NCBI RefSeq assembly: GCF_030758755.1 | Contig: NZ_CP132387.1 | Span: 1,550,001 to 1,614,000 of the forward strand | DNA from: Bartonella apihabitans | GTDB lineage: Bacteria; Pseudomonadota; Alphaproteobacteria; Rhizobiales; Rhizobiaceae | Length of the DNA: 64,000 bases | Reading direction: 5' to 3' | In this document: positions 40,553-50,181 of the stretch, piece after piece | Numbering within the stretch: position 1 is the first letter of the stretch | Layout of the letters: every line of letters begins with the position of its first letter | Notes under the pieces: generated by a model | Seen by the model: only the letters and a program-made list of their open reading frames with translations | Database searches by the model: none | What the model was told of the DNA's origin: nothing | Made by a program: the position numbers and the translations under genes

Positions 40553-41152
40553 TTAATACGCCTCATAATAATGTTAATTACTTAGGTAAAACGTATAAAA
40601 GAAAAGAATGTTCCATTTTTATCATATTTTTTTAATAATTATTTATTTATACTTTATATGAGTATTATTATTCCGGCTATCATAATAATTTTTCTGTTAT
40701 TTATAGTATATTTTCTTGTCTTTAAATCCTGTTTTCTCGCCCTTCAAACCGTGACGAATTGCCGTTTTTATCAACTATTTTTCTTTTCTGATTTTTTTGC
40801 TTCCCATATAAGGCTATGAAACAAGTTGGTTTTACCGGCAATCGGGAAACAAATCTTTTTGATTATGATTAGACATAATCCGCGCGAAATGAAAAACACG
40901 GCAAAAACTTCGCCATTCTTGAGTGTCGAACAAGTCTTGCACACCCACACCCGTCATTAACCGGTATTCTATGAACTCGGTGAAGCTCGACAACTTAATG
41001 GGAAAGCAACTTAATTCACGCAAATTAATGTTCAGGCGCCGCAATCGGGAAAGCTCCCGTCACGCGCGATTTGCCGATTGGAAAAATCGGCATTTCAGAA
41101 AACCGGAAACTGCACAAAGTTCAATATTCTTGATTGCTTTGCCAGTTTTCCG
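40553..41152. other. 600-base gene-free stretch
   Basis: Very AT-rich (40560-40740). Small frames at 40832-41156 lack ribosome sites and family-like sequence. Nothing else recognised. Confidence 0.4.
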
Positions 41153-41704
41153 TTAATCGCCTTCATAAGAGACCAGTGTATGGACATCGACACCCAATTG
41201 GCGAAGCTTGTCGGCGCCACCATGGTCGGGCAGATTGATGACAAAACAGGCTGCAACGATTTCCGCATCAATCTGGTGCAACAGCTCGGCTGCGGCAATG
41301 GCTGTTCCACCGGTGGCAATTAGATCATCCACCAGAACCACGCGTTCACCCGGTTTCACCGCATCACGGTGCATTTCCATTTCGTCAATGCCATATTCAA
41401 GGCTATAGGCAATGCGCACTGTATCATAAGGCAATTTGCCTTTTTTCCTGATGGGCACAAAGCCCGCCGAAAGCTGGTGGGCAACAGCCCCGCCCAGAAT
41501 GAAACCGCGTGCTTCGACACCGGCAATTTTATCAACCTTAAGTCCTATATAGGGGTAAACCAGCGCGTCAATGGTGCGCCGGAAAGCACCGGCATTGCCC
41601 ATCAAAGTGGTAATATCGCGGAATTTTACTCCCGGTTTCGGATAGTCCGAAATAGTGCGGATCGCTTTTTTCAGTGTTTCTTCAAGAGTTTCATTTGTCA
41701 TCAA
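41153..41704 (-). CDS. apt: adenine phosphoribosyltransferase
   Basis: A 183-residue salvage enzyme (adenine plus PRPP to AMP). The start of the fold ([13 protein letters not shown]) and the PRPP loop [13 protein letters not shown] are intact. Its start is three bases after petC, so it is the last gene of the bc1 operon, an arrangement seen in many Rhizobiales. Confidence 0.96.
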   Translation of the reverse strand: MMTNETLEETLKKAIRTISDYPKPGVKFRDITTLMGNAGAFRRTIDALVYPYIGLKVDKIAGVEARGFILGGAVAHQLSAGFVPIRKKGKLPYDTVRIAYSLEYGIDEMEMHRDAVKPGERVVLVDDLIATGGTAIAAAELLHQIDAEIVAACFVINLPDHGGADKLRQLGVDVHTLVSYEGD

Positions 41705-41707
41705 TTT

Positions 41708-42559
41708 TCAATCCAATTCATTCCATATGCGTCTTTTCACGGCATAGGTAAGGCCGGCAAAAACTATCAAGAACAAGATGACACGAAAACCGGTCTTCTT
41801 GCGTGTTTCCATATGCGGATCGGCAGTCCACATCAAAAAGGCCGATACGTCACGGGCGTAATTTTCAGTTGTTTCTTCTGTACCATCATTATACGCCACC
41901 ATGCCATCACTTAAAGGGGGCGGCATAGCAAGCGCATTTCCCGAATTGAAATAAGGGTTATACCAATTATTTTCTGCAACTTCTGCTCCCTCCGGCGGGT
42001 CGCTATAACCGGTAAGAAGTGCCGTGATATAATCAGGTCCTGCTTCGTTATAATTGGTAAAAATATCGGCAATGAAGGCAGGAAACGGCAAAGACACCGC
42101 GCGGGCTTTTGCCATCAGCGAAAGGTCGCTCGGATTGGCACCATTATTGGCAAATTTTGCCGCCTCGACATTTGGAAACGGTGAAGGGAAATAATCGGTC
42201 GGCAAACCTTTGCGAACAAACATTTCCCCTTCGCTGTTCGGCCCGTCCTGAATGTCATAGGTTTTGGCAAAAGCCTTTATCTGTTCGTCACTATAGCCAA
42301 GTGCTTTGAGATCGCGAAAGGAAACATATTTCAAGGAATGGCAGGTCGAGCAAACTTCTTTATAAACCTTGAGGCCGCGTTGCAATTGCTGAAGATCATA
42401 AGTGCCAAAGGGGCCGGAAAAGCTCCAGCTCTGTTTTTCGGGAAGCTTCAACGGATAATGCGCCTCACCGCCCTCTTCTGCGAAAACAGCAAAAGGCAAA
42501 AGAACAAAGGTGATAACAACAAGGCAAAGGAGAGAGAATTTTCTTACCATAGCCGCCAC
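41708..42559 (-). CDS. petC: cytochrome c1, bc1 complex
   Basis: A 283-residue subunit that passes electrons from the Rieske protein to cytochrome c. A signal peptide (residues 1-27) precedes the haem motif C70-S-T-C73-H74. The likely Met ligand is in A-L-A-M-P-P-P-L, and a single C-terminal membrane anchor precedes R-R-I-W. It overlaps the petB end by 16 bases; the ATG at 42550 (residue 4) is an alternative start. Confidence 0.96.
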   Translation of the reverse strand: MAAMVRKFSLLCLVVITFVLLPFAVFAEEGGEAHYPLKLPEKQSWSFSGPFGTYDLQQLQRGLKVYKEVCSTCHSLKYVSFRDLKALGYSDEQIKAFAKTYDIQDGPNSEGEMFVRKGLPTDYFPSPFPNVEAAKFANNGANPSDLSLMAKARAVSLPFPAFIADIFTNYNEAGPDYITALLTGYSDPPEGAEVAENNWYNPYFNSGNALAMPPPLSDGMVAYNDGTEETTENYARDVSAFLMWTADPHMETRKKTGFRVILFLIVFAGLTYAVKRRIWNELD

Positions 42560-43821
42560 CCCCCTTTAGCCTTTGCTTCTTTTTTTTCGAGATCTTCACT
42601 GATGGAAGAAGGAACCGGCAAAGTTTTTTCAAACTTCGGCAAGAACGGCATGATGACGAGGAAAAATAAAAAATAATAAAGTGTGGCAATTTGCGACCAG
42701 AATACGCTACTTTCTGTAATCGGTGCTGCTCCCAATATGCCAAGTGCGACCACATCGACAATGAACAGCCAATAAAACAGTTTGAAAGCCGGACGATAGC
42801 GCGCAGAACGCACTTTCGAGCGGTCAAGCCATGGCACGAATAACCAGACGAGAACCGCCGCCATCAATACCAGCACACCGCCGAATGTCGAGCTGATCGG
42901 CCCGAAATCGAATGTAATTGCGCGAAGCATCGCATAGAAGGGCAGAAAATACCATTCCGGCACAATATGCGGTGAGGTGGTCATAGTGTCACCGACAATA
43001 TAATTATCGGGGTGGCCCATGTAATCGGGCATAAAAAACAAAAACCATGCAAAGAAAATCAGAAACACGCTGATTGCGAAAATATCTTTGATCGTTGCAT
43101 AGGGTGTAAAAGGTACAGTTTCCGAGGGCGATTTCACCTCTACCCCTGTCGGGTTGTTCTGACCGACATGGTGGACAGCCCAGATATGCAAACCGACAAG
43201 AAAAACCAGAATGAAAGGAAAAAGATAATGCAGAGAATAAAAGCGGTTGAGTGTCGGCTGGCCGACATTGAAACCGCCCAATAATGTTTCATGAAGCCAG
43301 GGGCCGATAACCGGAATAGCCTTGAAAAGGCCGGAAATGACTGAAGCTGCCGATGTCGACATCATCCCCCAGACAAGTGTATAGCCTAAAAATGCGGTTG
43401 CCATCATCACCAGATAGATCAAAACACCAATAATCCAGATGAGTTCGCGCGGTCGCTTGTGTGAACCATAATAGAGACCACGGGCAAGATGAATATAGGC
43501 TGCAATGAAAAAGAATGACGAGCCGACAGCATGCCATGGCTCGAAGAGCCAACCGAACTGGCCGTCGCGCATAAAGCGTTCGCGCGCATCGAAAGCCAAT
43601 GTCACATCCGGTATATAATGCATAGACATGACAATGCCGGTTAGAACTTGCGATACCAGCATGAGCGTGAGGATGCCGCCAAAGGTATAGAAATAATTGA
43701 GGTTCCTCGGCACCGGAAAAGATACACCGAGATTATAGAGAAAACGCAAAATCGGAAGCCGTGCGTCAAGCCAGCGTGTCAGAGCATATTTCGGATTATA
43801 GGATGAAGGTTTTGTCATCAT
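42544..43821 (-). CDS. petB: cytochrome b, bc1 complex
   Basis: A 425-residue membrane protein with eight helices and two haems b. It holds the quinol-oxidation motif P-E-W-Y (I-V-P-E-W-Y-F-L-P-F-Y) and the haem-binding region G-x-x-Y-L-A-R (A-A-Y-I-H-L-A-R-G-L-Y-Y). The C-terminal extension ends in a basic A-K-A-K-G-G-W-R. The middle gene of petABC. Confidence 0.97.
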   Translation of the reverse strand: MMTKPSSYNPKYALTRWLDARLPILRFLYNLGVSFPVPRNLNYFYTFGGILTLMLVSQVLTGIVMSMHYIPDVTLAFDARERFMRDGQFGWLFEPWHAVGSSFFFIAAYIHLARGLYYGSHKRPRELIWIIGVLIYLVMMATAFLGYTLVWGMMSTSAASVISGLFKAIPVIGPWLHETLLGGFNVGQPTLNRFYSLHYLFPFILVFLVGLHIWAVHHVGQNNPTGVEVKSPSETVPFTPYATIKDIFAISVFLIFFAWFLFFMPDYMGHPDNYIVGDTMTTSPHIVPEWYFLPFYAMLRAITFDFGPISSTFGGVLVLMAAVLVWLFVPWLDRSKVRSARYRPAFKLFYWLFIVDVVALGILGAAPITESSVFWSQIATLYYFLFFLVIMPFLPKFEKTLPVPSSISEDLEKKEAKAKGGWRLW

Positions 43822-43823
43822 AT

Positions 43824-44375
43824 CTATCCGATCTGCAACAGGCTGTCAGACAAAAAACGGTAAGGCGGTATTTCGAGATTGCGATTGGCGGGGCCGGAGC
43901 GCACCCTTCCGGCTGTGTCATAAACCGAGCCATGACAGGGGCAGAACCAGCCGCCAAAAGCACCGGACTGCCCGAGTGGCACACAACCAAGATGTGTGCA
44001 GATATTAATGAGAACAAGCCATTGTTCGCGCCCCTCACCGGCCGAGCGGGCAAGATCGGTTGCCGGTTGGTGTCCTTCAAGATTGGGATTTCCCGCATCC
44101 TTATCCTTGAGCTTTTCCATGTCGACTTGACGCGCATCGGCAATTTCTTTTTCGGTACGGTGGCGAATGACCACCGGCTGCCCGCGCCATTTGACAGTAA
44201 CCGACATTCCCTCTTCAATGCCGGAAATATCAACTTCTATCGTTGCACTTGCGAGTACTTTTTGATCAGGGCGCAATTGGTCGATAAAAGGCCAGGCTAC
44301 CGAACCGACGCCGAGCGCACCGGCAACGCCGGTTGCAAGAAAAAGAAAATCGCGTCGTGTCTTTTCGCTGCTCAT
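43824..44375 (-). CDS. petA: ubiquinol-cytochrome c reductase iron-sulfur (Rieske) subunit
   Basis: A 183-residue Rieske protein. The N-terminus has a Tat-type signal/anchor (R-R-D-F-L-F-L). The 2Fe-2S ligands are C126-T-H128-L-G-C131 and C145-P-C147-H148-G, with the disulfide cysteines C131 and C147 in place. First gene of petABC-apt; its stop is two bases before the petB start. Confidence 0.97.
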   Translation of the reverse strand: MSSEKTRRDFLFLATGVAGALGVGSVAWPFIDQLRPDQKVLASATIEVDISGIEEGMSVTVKWRGQPVVIRHRTEKEIADARQVDMEKLKDKDAGNPNLEGHQPATDLARSAGEGREQWLVLINICTHLGCVPLGQSGAFGGWFCPCHGSVYDTAGRVRSGPANRNLEIPPYRFLSDSLLQIG

Positions 44376-44800
44376 TGTAAAAGGTTTTTAACCTGTCGGA
44401 AAAAGGTTGGTGCCTGTTGGTCAAACGTATGTTTTTTAACACACAGCATCAATTTGTCCACGCTTTAAAAATGATGATAACCGGAACGCGACTGTTTTTG
44501 CAACTTTCACGGTCAATTGCTGCACCATTATGAGGAACTTGTCTTCAATTGTTTCAAATAACGGCAGCTTGTTGTTTGTCGCTTATAAAACGGTGCAATG
44601 TTTTTAAAATATGGGTTTTTAAAATATGGGTTTTTAAAATAATGGCTCGCGTTTCTAACAGATGCGGCATGTTTCGGCTTTCTTGTTTTTCATTGCTTTT
44701 GCACCGCTCTTTACTATTTCCGGCAACGAAACGCTCGTTTTCCTGCGAATGGCTATTTTCGGCGTGATTTCAAACTTTTCAAGAAAACCGATCTCATTTT
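44376..44800. other. gene-free stretch between petA and the exporter gene
   Basis: Contains the petA promoter region and a three-copy 15-base repeat (44601-44645). No frame with coding character. Confidence 0.4.
44601..44645. repeat. three tandem copies of a 15-base unit
   Basis: TTTTTAAAATATGGG at 44601-44615 and 44616-44630, then TTTTTAAAATAATGG at 44631-44645. Confidence 0.9.
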
Positions 44801-46639
44801 TCAAGCCTCTTCATCAAGATCAAGATGGCCGCCAACCTGCCGGTTCCACAAATGGGCATAAATACCGTGCTTCAAAAGCAATTCTTCATGTGTGCCATCC
44901 TCGACAATTCTTCCCTTATCCATCACGATGAGGCGGTTCATTTCGGCAATTGTCGACAGGCGGTGGGCAATGGCAAGAACCGTTTTTCCTTCCATCAGGC
45001 GCGCGAGATTTTCCTGAATGGCAGCTTCCACTTCCGAATCGAGTGCCGAGGTTGCCTCGTCAAGAATAAGAATCGGTGCATCTTTGAGCATGACCCGCGA
45101 AATGGCGATACGCTGGCGCTGGCCACCGGAAAGGCGCGCGCCACGCTCTCCGACAAAGGCATCATATCCGGTCTTGCCATTCTGGTCGCGTAAACTGTCG
45201 ATAAAATCGGCAGCTTCGGCATCCCGCACTGCTTCAAGCAATTCCCGATTGCTGGCATCAGGGCGGCCATAGAGAATATTATCTTTGAGCGAACGGTGCA
45301 AAAGCGAGGTATCCTGTGTCACCACGCCAATGGCTGCACGCAAGCTTTCCTGTGTGACATCGGCGATATTTTGCCCGTCAATCAATATAGCACCCTCTTC
45401 GACATCGTGAAAACGCAAGAGAAGATTGACAAGTGTCGATTTACCGGCGCCCGAGCGCCCGACAACACCGACCTTTTGACCCGGCTCAATATGAAGGTTG
45501 AAATCTTTCAAGATTCCCTTGCCCTTGCCATAGTGGAAGCCGACATGTTCAAACCGGATGTCGCCTTTTTTGACGACAAGTTTTTTGGCATCTTTCTTGT
45601 CTTCAACGATTCTGTCCTGTGCAATGGAATGCATTCCATCTTCGACAATGCCGATATTTTCAAAAAGTGCGGCCATTTCCCACATAATCCATTGCGCCAT
45701 GCCATTAAGCCGCAAGACAAGGCCGATACTGACTGCAACAGCGCCAACAAGAATGGCGTCCCGCTGCCATAGCCAGATGCCGAGCGCTCCCACAACAAAC
45801 AATAAAATACAGTTCGACACATAAACGCTGATCGAAAATTTCGAAATAAGCCGCATCTGTTTGTAAACCGTGCCCTGAAAATGCTCGAACCCTTCACGGG
45901 CAAAGCTTTCTTCCCTTGCATGGTGGGAAAAGAGTTTGACGGTTGCAATATTGGTATAAGAATCAACAACCCGTCCCGTCATGAGAGAACGCGCATCGGC
46001 TTGCGCTTCGGAAGCATCGCGCAATTTCGGGATAAAATATTTAAGTAGCCCGATATAGCTGATAATCCACAAGAGAAACGGTACCATCAACCGCCAGTCG
46101 GATGAGGCGGCAATCACCAGTGTGCCAAGAAAATAGACAATCACATAATTTAAAACGTCAAAAAGCTTCATCACCGTTTCGCGCACCGACAAGGCCGTTT
46201 GCATGACTTTTGCCGATATGCGTCCGGAAAACTCGTTCTGGAAAAAGCTCATGGATTGACCAAGCAGATAACGATGCACCAGCCAGCGTATCCGCATCGG
46301 ATAATTGCCAAGCAATGTCTGATGCATCACCATACTGTGCATGGTGACAAAAAATGGCAGAATGAGAATGACCAGCACACCGATGAGCGCAAGTTTTACG
46401 CCTTGCGTTTCAAAAAATGTTGCCCGCGAATTGGCATTGAGCCAGTCGACAATACTTCCCAGAAACCCGAAAAGCGAAACTTCTGTGACCGCAATCAAAG
46501 CTGTAAAAACTGCCATGAAGATCAACCACGGCCAAACGCCTTCTGTATAATAAAGGCAGAAACCCAACAGATTTTGCGGTGGGCGTTTCAGCTCCTTTTC
46601 GGGAAAAGCGTTCAGTCTTCGTTCAAACCATCCAAACAT
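44801..46639 (-). CDS. ABC exporter, fused permease/ATPase (MsbA type)
   Basis: A 612-residue half-transporter: six membrane helices (residues about 30-310), then the ATPase with Walker A G-R-S-G-A-G-K-S-T (about 399-407), Q-loop V-T-Q-D, signature L-S-G-G-Q-R-Q-R, Walker B I-L-I-L-D-E-A-T-S-A-L-D and H-loop A-H-R-L-S. The substrate is unknown; lipid or multidrug export is usual for the family. Transcribed alone. Confidence 0.93.
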   Translation of the reverse strand: MFGWFERRLNAFPEKELKRPPQNLLGFCLYYTEGVWPWLIFMAVFTALIAVTEVSLFGFLGSIVDWLNANSRATFFETQGVKLALIGVLVILILPFFVTMHSMVMHQTLLGNYPMRIRWLVHRYLLGQSMSFFQNEFSGRISAKVMQTALSVRETVMKLFDVLNYVIVYFLGTLVIAASSDWRLMVPFLLWIISYIGLLKYFIPKLRDASEAQADARSLMTGRVVDSYTNIATVKLFSHHAREESFAREGFEHFQGTVYKQMRLISKFSISVYVSNCILLFVVGALGIWLWQRDAILVGAVAVSIGLVLRLNGMAQWIMWEMAALFENIGIVEDGMHSIAQDRIVEDKKDAKKLVVKKGDIRFEHVGFHYGKGKGILKDFNLHIEPGQKVGVVGRSGAGKSTLVNLLLRFHDVEEGAILIDGQNIADVTQESLRAAIGVVTQDTSLLHRSLKDNILYGRPDASNRELLEAVRDAEAADFIDSLRDQNGKTGYDAFVGERGARLSGGQRQRIAISRVMLKDAPILILDEATSALDSEVEAAIQENLARLMEGKTVLAIAHRLSTIAEMNRLIVMDKGRIVEDGTHEELLLKHGIYAHLWNRQVGGHLDLDEEA

Positions 46640-46725
46640 GGTCGAGCTCCTTGTTTCTGCTTTATTTTAGCTGTCTCAAAATGGTGTTCGACCCCTGCCC
46701 GAACACAAAACCCGAATACACACCC

Positions 46726-46774
46726 CTTGGAACGATCCGCCCCTTTGGAACGATCGGGCAGCTTTGGAACGATC
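46726..46774. repeat. three spaced copies of TTTGGAACGATC
   Basis: CTTGGAACGATC (46726-46737), then TTTGGAACGATC at 46744-46755 and 46763-46774, spaced 18 and 19 bases. They could be slippage products or a multi-site operator. Confidence 0.8.
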
Positions 46775-47133
46775 CAATTGGCGAAGTGTTTCATGGCTTC
46801 AAGTGTTATATGTCTTTTTGTCACAAACCGGCGGATTTTTCAAAGCCGGAAACTGTTCTGCTCCTGACTGCACCCGAGTTCTCCCGAGTCCTATTGACAG
46901 GAAAATTCTGAAAGCGGGTTTTGACGACAATAAAACGGTTTTTGCACCTCCCTCAACATAGTTCAAAATTGCCCGCTTACAAGACGTTTGCCGCAACAAA
47001 CAGGGCTTTCATTAACGTAAACGCAGGTTGGACAATGAAACGAGGAGAAAAATATAACGCGCATAAAGATAAACGTTATAAACTTGGAAAAATCAAAAAA
47101 GCCGGTAGCAGATTTTACGTGTTTCCGTTGCCT

Positions 47134-47170
47134 GAACAGAAAATTTGAACAGAAAATTCGAACAGAAAAG
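47134..47170. repeat. 13-base tandem repeat, nearly three copies
   Basis: GAACAGAAAATTT at 47134-47146, GAACAGAAAATTC at 47147-47159 and GAACAGAAAAG from 47160. Confidence 0.85.
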
Positions 47171-47295
47171 CATGTTCGCCAAAAAAAGTACGTTCTGTAA
47201 GAGAAAAGAACGTTTGCCAAGAATTGTGAATTTCATGTGTTTCCTTGCTTCCCCTCCTCTTTACAATGGCGGGTTCAAAAGCCTATTCAACACGC

Positions 47296-47766
47296 ATGAC
47301 AGTTCGTATTGCACTTTTTCAACCTGATATTGCCGGAAATACCGGTACAATTTTGCGTTTGGGCGCCTGTTTCGGTGTGCCTGTCGACATTATCGAACCG
47401 GCGGGTTTTGATCTTTCCGACCGCCATTTGAAACGTGCGGGCATGGATTATCTCGAAATTGCAACATTGAAGCGGCACATTGATTGGCAACATTTTCTGG
47501 CCGAACAGAAGGCTGAAAACCGCCGCCTCATCCTGTTTACCACCAAAACAGATGCGCCCTATACCGGTTTTTCTTTTCAAGACAATGATGTGCTTCTCTT
47601 CGGTCGGGAATCAGCAGGTGCTCCCGATTATGTCCATCAAGCTGTCGACGCCGAAGTGACCATCCCCATGGTCAAAATTGCACGCTCTCTCAACCTCGCT
47701 GTGAGTGTTGCAATCGGCGTTAGCGAAGCGCTACGCCAGATCAACAAACAGGCCTCATTCAGTTAG
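47296..47766 (+). CDS. trmL: tRNA (cytidine(34)-2'-O)-methyltransferase
   Basis: A 156-residue SPOUT (trefoil-knot) methyltransferase that modifies the wobble base of tRNA-Leu. The start V-R-I-A-L-F-Q-P-D-I-A-G-N-T-G-T-I-L-R, the SAM-site segments L-L-F-G-R-E-S-A-G-A and I-P-M-V-K-I-A-R-S-L-N-L-A-V-S-V are plain. ATG at 47296 was chosen because family similarity begins directly after it. It is followed by hemF on the same strand, as in several related genomes. Confidence 0.94.
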   Translation: MTVRIALFQPDIAGNTGTILRLGACFGVPVDIIEPAGFDLSDRHLKRAGMDYLEIATLKRHIDWQHFLAEQKAENRRLILFTTKTDAPYTGFSFQDNDVLLFGRESAGAPDYVHQAVDAEVTIPMVKIARSLNLAVSVAIGVSEALRQINKQASFS

Positions 47767-47817
47767 TCGGCTAATTAATAATGGATAGACAAAGCTGTTT
47801 TCAACCCTTATCTCTTT

Positions 47818-47834
47818 TCTAGAGTTATTCTAAA
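47818..47834. promoter_or_regulatory. Irr-type iron control element at hemF
   Basis: TCTAGAG-TTA-TTCTAAA matches the Rhizobiales ICE consensus TTTAGAA-N3-TTCTAAA at 12 of 14 positions. It lies 5-25 bases before the hemF start, where binding would affect transcription. Irr is known to control haem synthesis by iron and haem status. Confidence 0.6.
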
Positions 47835-47859
47835 CGATTTGACAGATTTAAGACGGATT

Positions 47860-48774
47860 ATGACGAATAGAGACATTCCCGATGACATGCCTTCCGATCT
47901 CGAAGACAAGAAAAAGCGGGCTGAAGAGTGGTTCCAATCATTACGCGATAGAATTTGTAATTCACTTGAAAAACTGGAACGGGAACTGACGGGCCAATTT
48001 TCCAATTTTTCTGCAGGTTCATTTGTCAGAACCCCGTGGGAAAAACCCGGCGGCATGAATGGCGGCGGTGTTATGTCGGTCATGAAGGGGCGGGTTTTTG
48101 AAAAAGCGGCTGTCCAGACATCGACCATTTATGGTGAATTTTCACCGGAATTCAGACAAGAAATTCCCGGAGCAGAAGATGACCCGCGCTTCTGGGCAAG
48201 TGGCATTTCGCTTATTGTGCATCCGCAAAGCCCGCATGTGCCGACCGTCCATTTCAACACCCGCATGATCGTAACAACCCGCCAATGGTTTGGCGGCGGT
48301 GCGGATTTGACACCGATGCTTGCCGAGCGGCGCACCCAGTCGGATGTTGATACTCAAACTTTTCATAAGGCGTTCCAATATGTCTGCGAACGCCACCCGA
48401 CTGTTGCCGATTACCCGAAATTCAAGAGATGGTGCGACGACTATTTTTATTTGAAACACCGCAAAGAACCGCGCGGCGTAGGCGGTATATTTTACGACTG
48501 GCTCCATAGCAGCAAGGAAGCTGGCGGCTGGGAAGCCGATTTCAGCTTTACGCAGGATGTCGGACGCGCTTTCGACATTGTTTACCCTTCGATTGTGCGT
48601 GAAAACTTCAATAAGCCATGGACAGAAAAGCAGCGCAACGCCCAGCTTGTCCAACGCGGCCGCTATGTCGAATTCAACCTTATTTACGACAGAGGCACTA
48701 TTTTCGGGCTTAAAACCGGCGGAAATATCGAAAGTATTCTCTCTTCTCTGCCGCCGACAGTTAAATGGCTTTAG
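47860..48774 (+). CDS. hemF: oxygen-dependent coproporphyrinogen III oxidase
   Basis: Converts coproporphyrinogen III to protoporphyrinogen IX using oxygen. The motifs [21 protein letters not shown] and [12 protein letters not shown] are diagnostic, and the C-terminal [15 protein letters not shown] is intact. ATG at 47860 gives 304 residues; a TTG at 47839 is the alternative. The ATG lies 26 bases after an Irr-type box. Its stop codon lies in the first unit of a 35-base repeat. Confidence 0.95.
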   Translation: MTNRDIPDDMPSDLEDKKKRAEEWFQSLRDRICNSLEKLERELTGQFSNFSAGSFVRTPWEKPGGMNGGGVMSVMKGRVFEKAAVQTSTIYGEFSPEFRQEIPGAEDDPRFWASGISLIVHPQSPHVPTVHFNTRMIVTTRQWFGGGADLTPMLAERRTQSDVDTQTFHKAFQYVCERHPTVADYPKFKRWCDDYFYLKHRKEPRGVGGIFYDWLHSSKEAGGWEADFSFTQDVGRAFDIVYPSIVRENFNKPWTEKQRNAQLVQRGRYVEFNLIYDRGTIFGLKTGGNIESILSSLPPTVKWL

Positions 48775-48883
48775 CCATTTAACCAAATAAAAATGCTAAA
48801 TGGCGTTAGTTGTTTAACCAAATAAAAACCTGAAACGGCGCTAAGGTTTCAAGAAAATGACAAGCTTGAAACGGCTTGTCATC
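48763..48883. repeat. degenerate 35-base tandem repeat starting inside the hemF 3' end
   Basis: Copies begin AAATGGCT (48763), AAATGGCG (48798), AAACGGCG (48833) and AAACGGCT (48869), spaced 35, 35 and 36. The first two share TTTAACCAAATAAAAA. The first unit includes the hemF stop codon, so the copies were made after the gene end. Confidence 0.75.
48847..48882 (-). terminator. terminator of cca
   Basis: ATGACAAGC (48857-48865) and GCTTGTCAT (48874-48882) form a perfect nine-pair stem; on the minus strand it is followed by TTTTCTT. It is built from the last two copies of the 35-base repeat. Confidence 0.7.
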
Positions 48884-48929
48884 ACGTAGGACGTGAAAAG
48901 CAAGCTAAAGACAAAGGCGCAATAGCCGG

Positions 48930-50181
48930 TCACGCCATTGCCATATCAAGAAGCGCATTCCGATCCAATAAAAAGCCGCTTTCTACCCAGAGCTTTTCCA
49001 GCGCTTTAAGTTTGTGACCGACTGCCGGCCTCGGCAATGCCAAGCGGAAAAAGATCCTTTCCGGTCAAGGGAAAAACCGGAACCTCATAATGCTCGGCCA
49101 ATTTTCTGAGCCGTGTATAATGGCTTGCTTCAACAAGCGCATTGTCATTGCTCAAAGCGTGGGCGCGCGCTTTGGAAAGTGCCAATGTCAATTCGTCGAG
49201 AATGGCCTGTTTGCCGTGATGGTAGACAAGCTTTTTGATTTCGATATCGGAACAATCATATCTGATCGGGAACATACGGGCGAAATCCATCAACCGCGTT
49301 TTTTCCAATTTGGAAAAGCGCAAGCGCTCGGCCATTTTTTTCAACCGCACTTCATCACGCGGCACAATGGAAAAAAGCCGCAATAACGGGTCGGCCGGAA
49401 GCCCCAAAACATGTTCGGTTTCAACAAGCGGACGGAATGCATCAATCCCCCATTTTTCTGTTTCCGGCAGGATAATTCCTAAAACTCCGGCTTGCCGCAT
49501 CCACAAAAGCGCCCGCGTCGGGTCGGGAGCAGAAAGCATTTTTTTAACTTCCGACCATATCCGTTCGGCCGATAATTGCAAAAGTCCATCTTTAAGGCGA
49601 ACACAGGCTTTGAGAGCCTCCGCATCCGGACGCCCTTTGCCGACCCATGCATAAAGACGAAAAAATCTTAAAATGCGCAAGTAATCCTCGCGAATACGCT
49701 CCTCGGCGGTACCGATAAAACGCAATGTCTCGGTTTCGATATCGTCAAGACCGTTGACATCATCATAAATTTTACCCTCGGCATCGGCATAAATGGCATT
49801 GATTGTAAAATCACGCCTTTGAGCATCGGTTTTCCAGTCGCGGCCGAAAATTACTTTTGCGCGACGACCGTCCGGTTCAATGTCGGCTCGGAGTGCCGTT
49901 ACTTCATAGGAGTGACCCTTGACCACCACGGTGATTGTGCCGTGTTCATAACCGGTTGGAACCGCTTTGAAGCCTTTTTCACTTGCCCGTTTGATGATTT
50001 CGTCCGGTAAACAGGTTGTCGCAATATCAATGTCGTTCACCGGATATCCTAAAAGCTGGTTGCGTACAGCACCGCCCACAACACGCGCTTCCTCGCCATT
50101 TTCCGAAAGACAATGAAGCAATTGTTGCAGCCCCTCATCCTGAAGCCACAAGGCTTTTTTAGCGATATTAAGCGTAGTCAC
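48930..50181 (-). pseudogene. cca: CCA tRNA nucleotidyltransferase; C-terminus shifted out of frame
   Basis: Adds or repairs the 3' CCA of tRNAs. The nucleotidyltransferase core is intact: G-G-A-V-R-N (near residue 36), the metal pair D-I-D, R-R-D-F-T-I-N-A-I-Y and the R-E-D-Y-L-R-I-L-R-F-F-R motif. The frame as it stands stops at 49006. One extra base at CC 49029-49030 explains it: removing it turns the end into G-I-A-E-P-A-V-G-H-K-L-K-A-L-E-K-L-W-V-E, the family C-terminus, and the frame runs to TGA at 48930-48932 (416 residues). The GTG start at 50179-50181 overlaps the stop of the NUDIX gene by three bases. Confidence 0.88.

Larger units (their letters stand above)
46640..47295. other. 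650-base gene-free stretch with two short-repeat clusters
   Basis: No convincing frame or RNA gene. It contains tandem repeats at 46726-46774 and 47134-47170 and the promoters of the two divergent neighbours. Confidence 0.45.

Noticed and set aside
43761..44468. 235-codon plus-strand frame opposite petA
   Set aside because: Antisense to the Rieske gene, which has all ligands.
46726..46774. CRISPR-like array
   Set aside because: Units are only 12 bases long and spaced 6-7 bases; no cas gene in the window.
46199..46867. 222-codon plus-strand frame opposite the exporter N-terminus
   Set aside because: Antisense shadow; continues into repeats in the gap without any domain.
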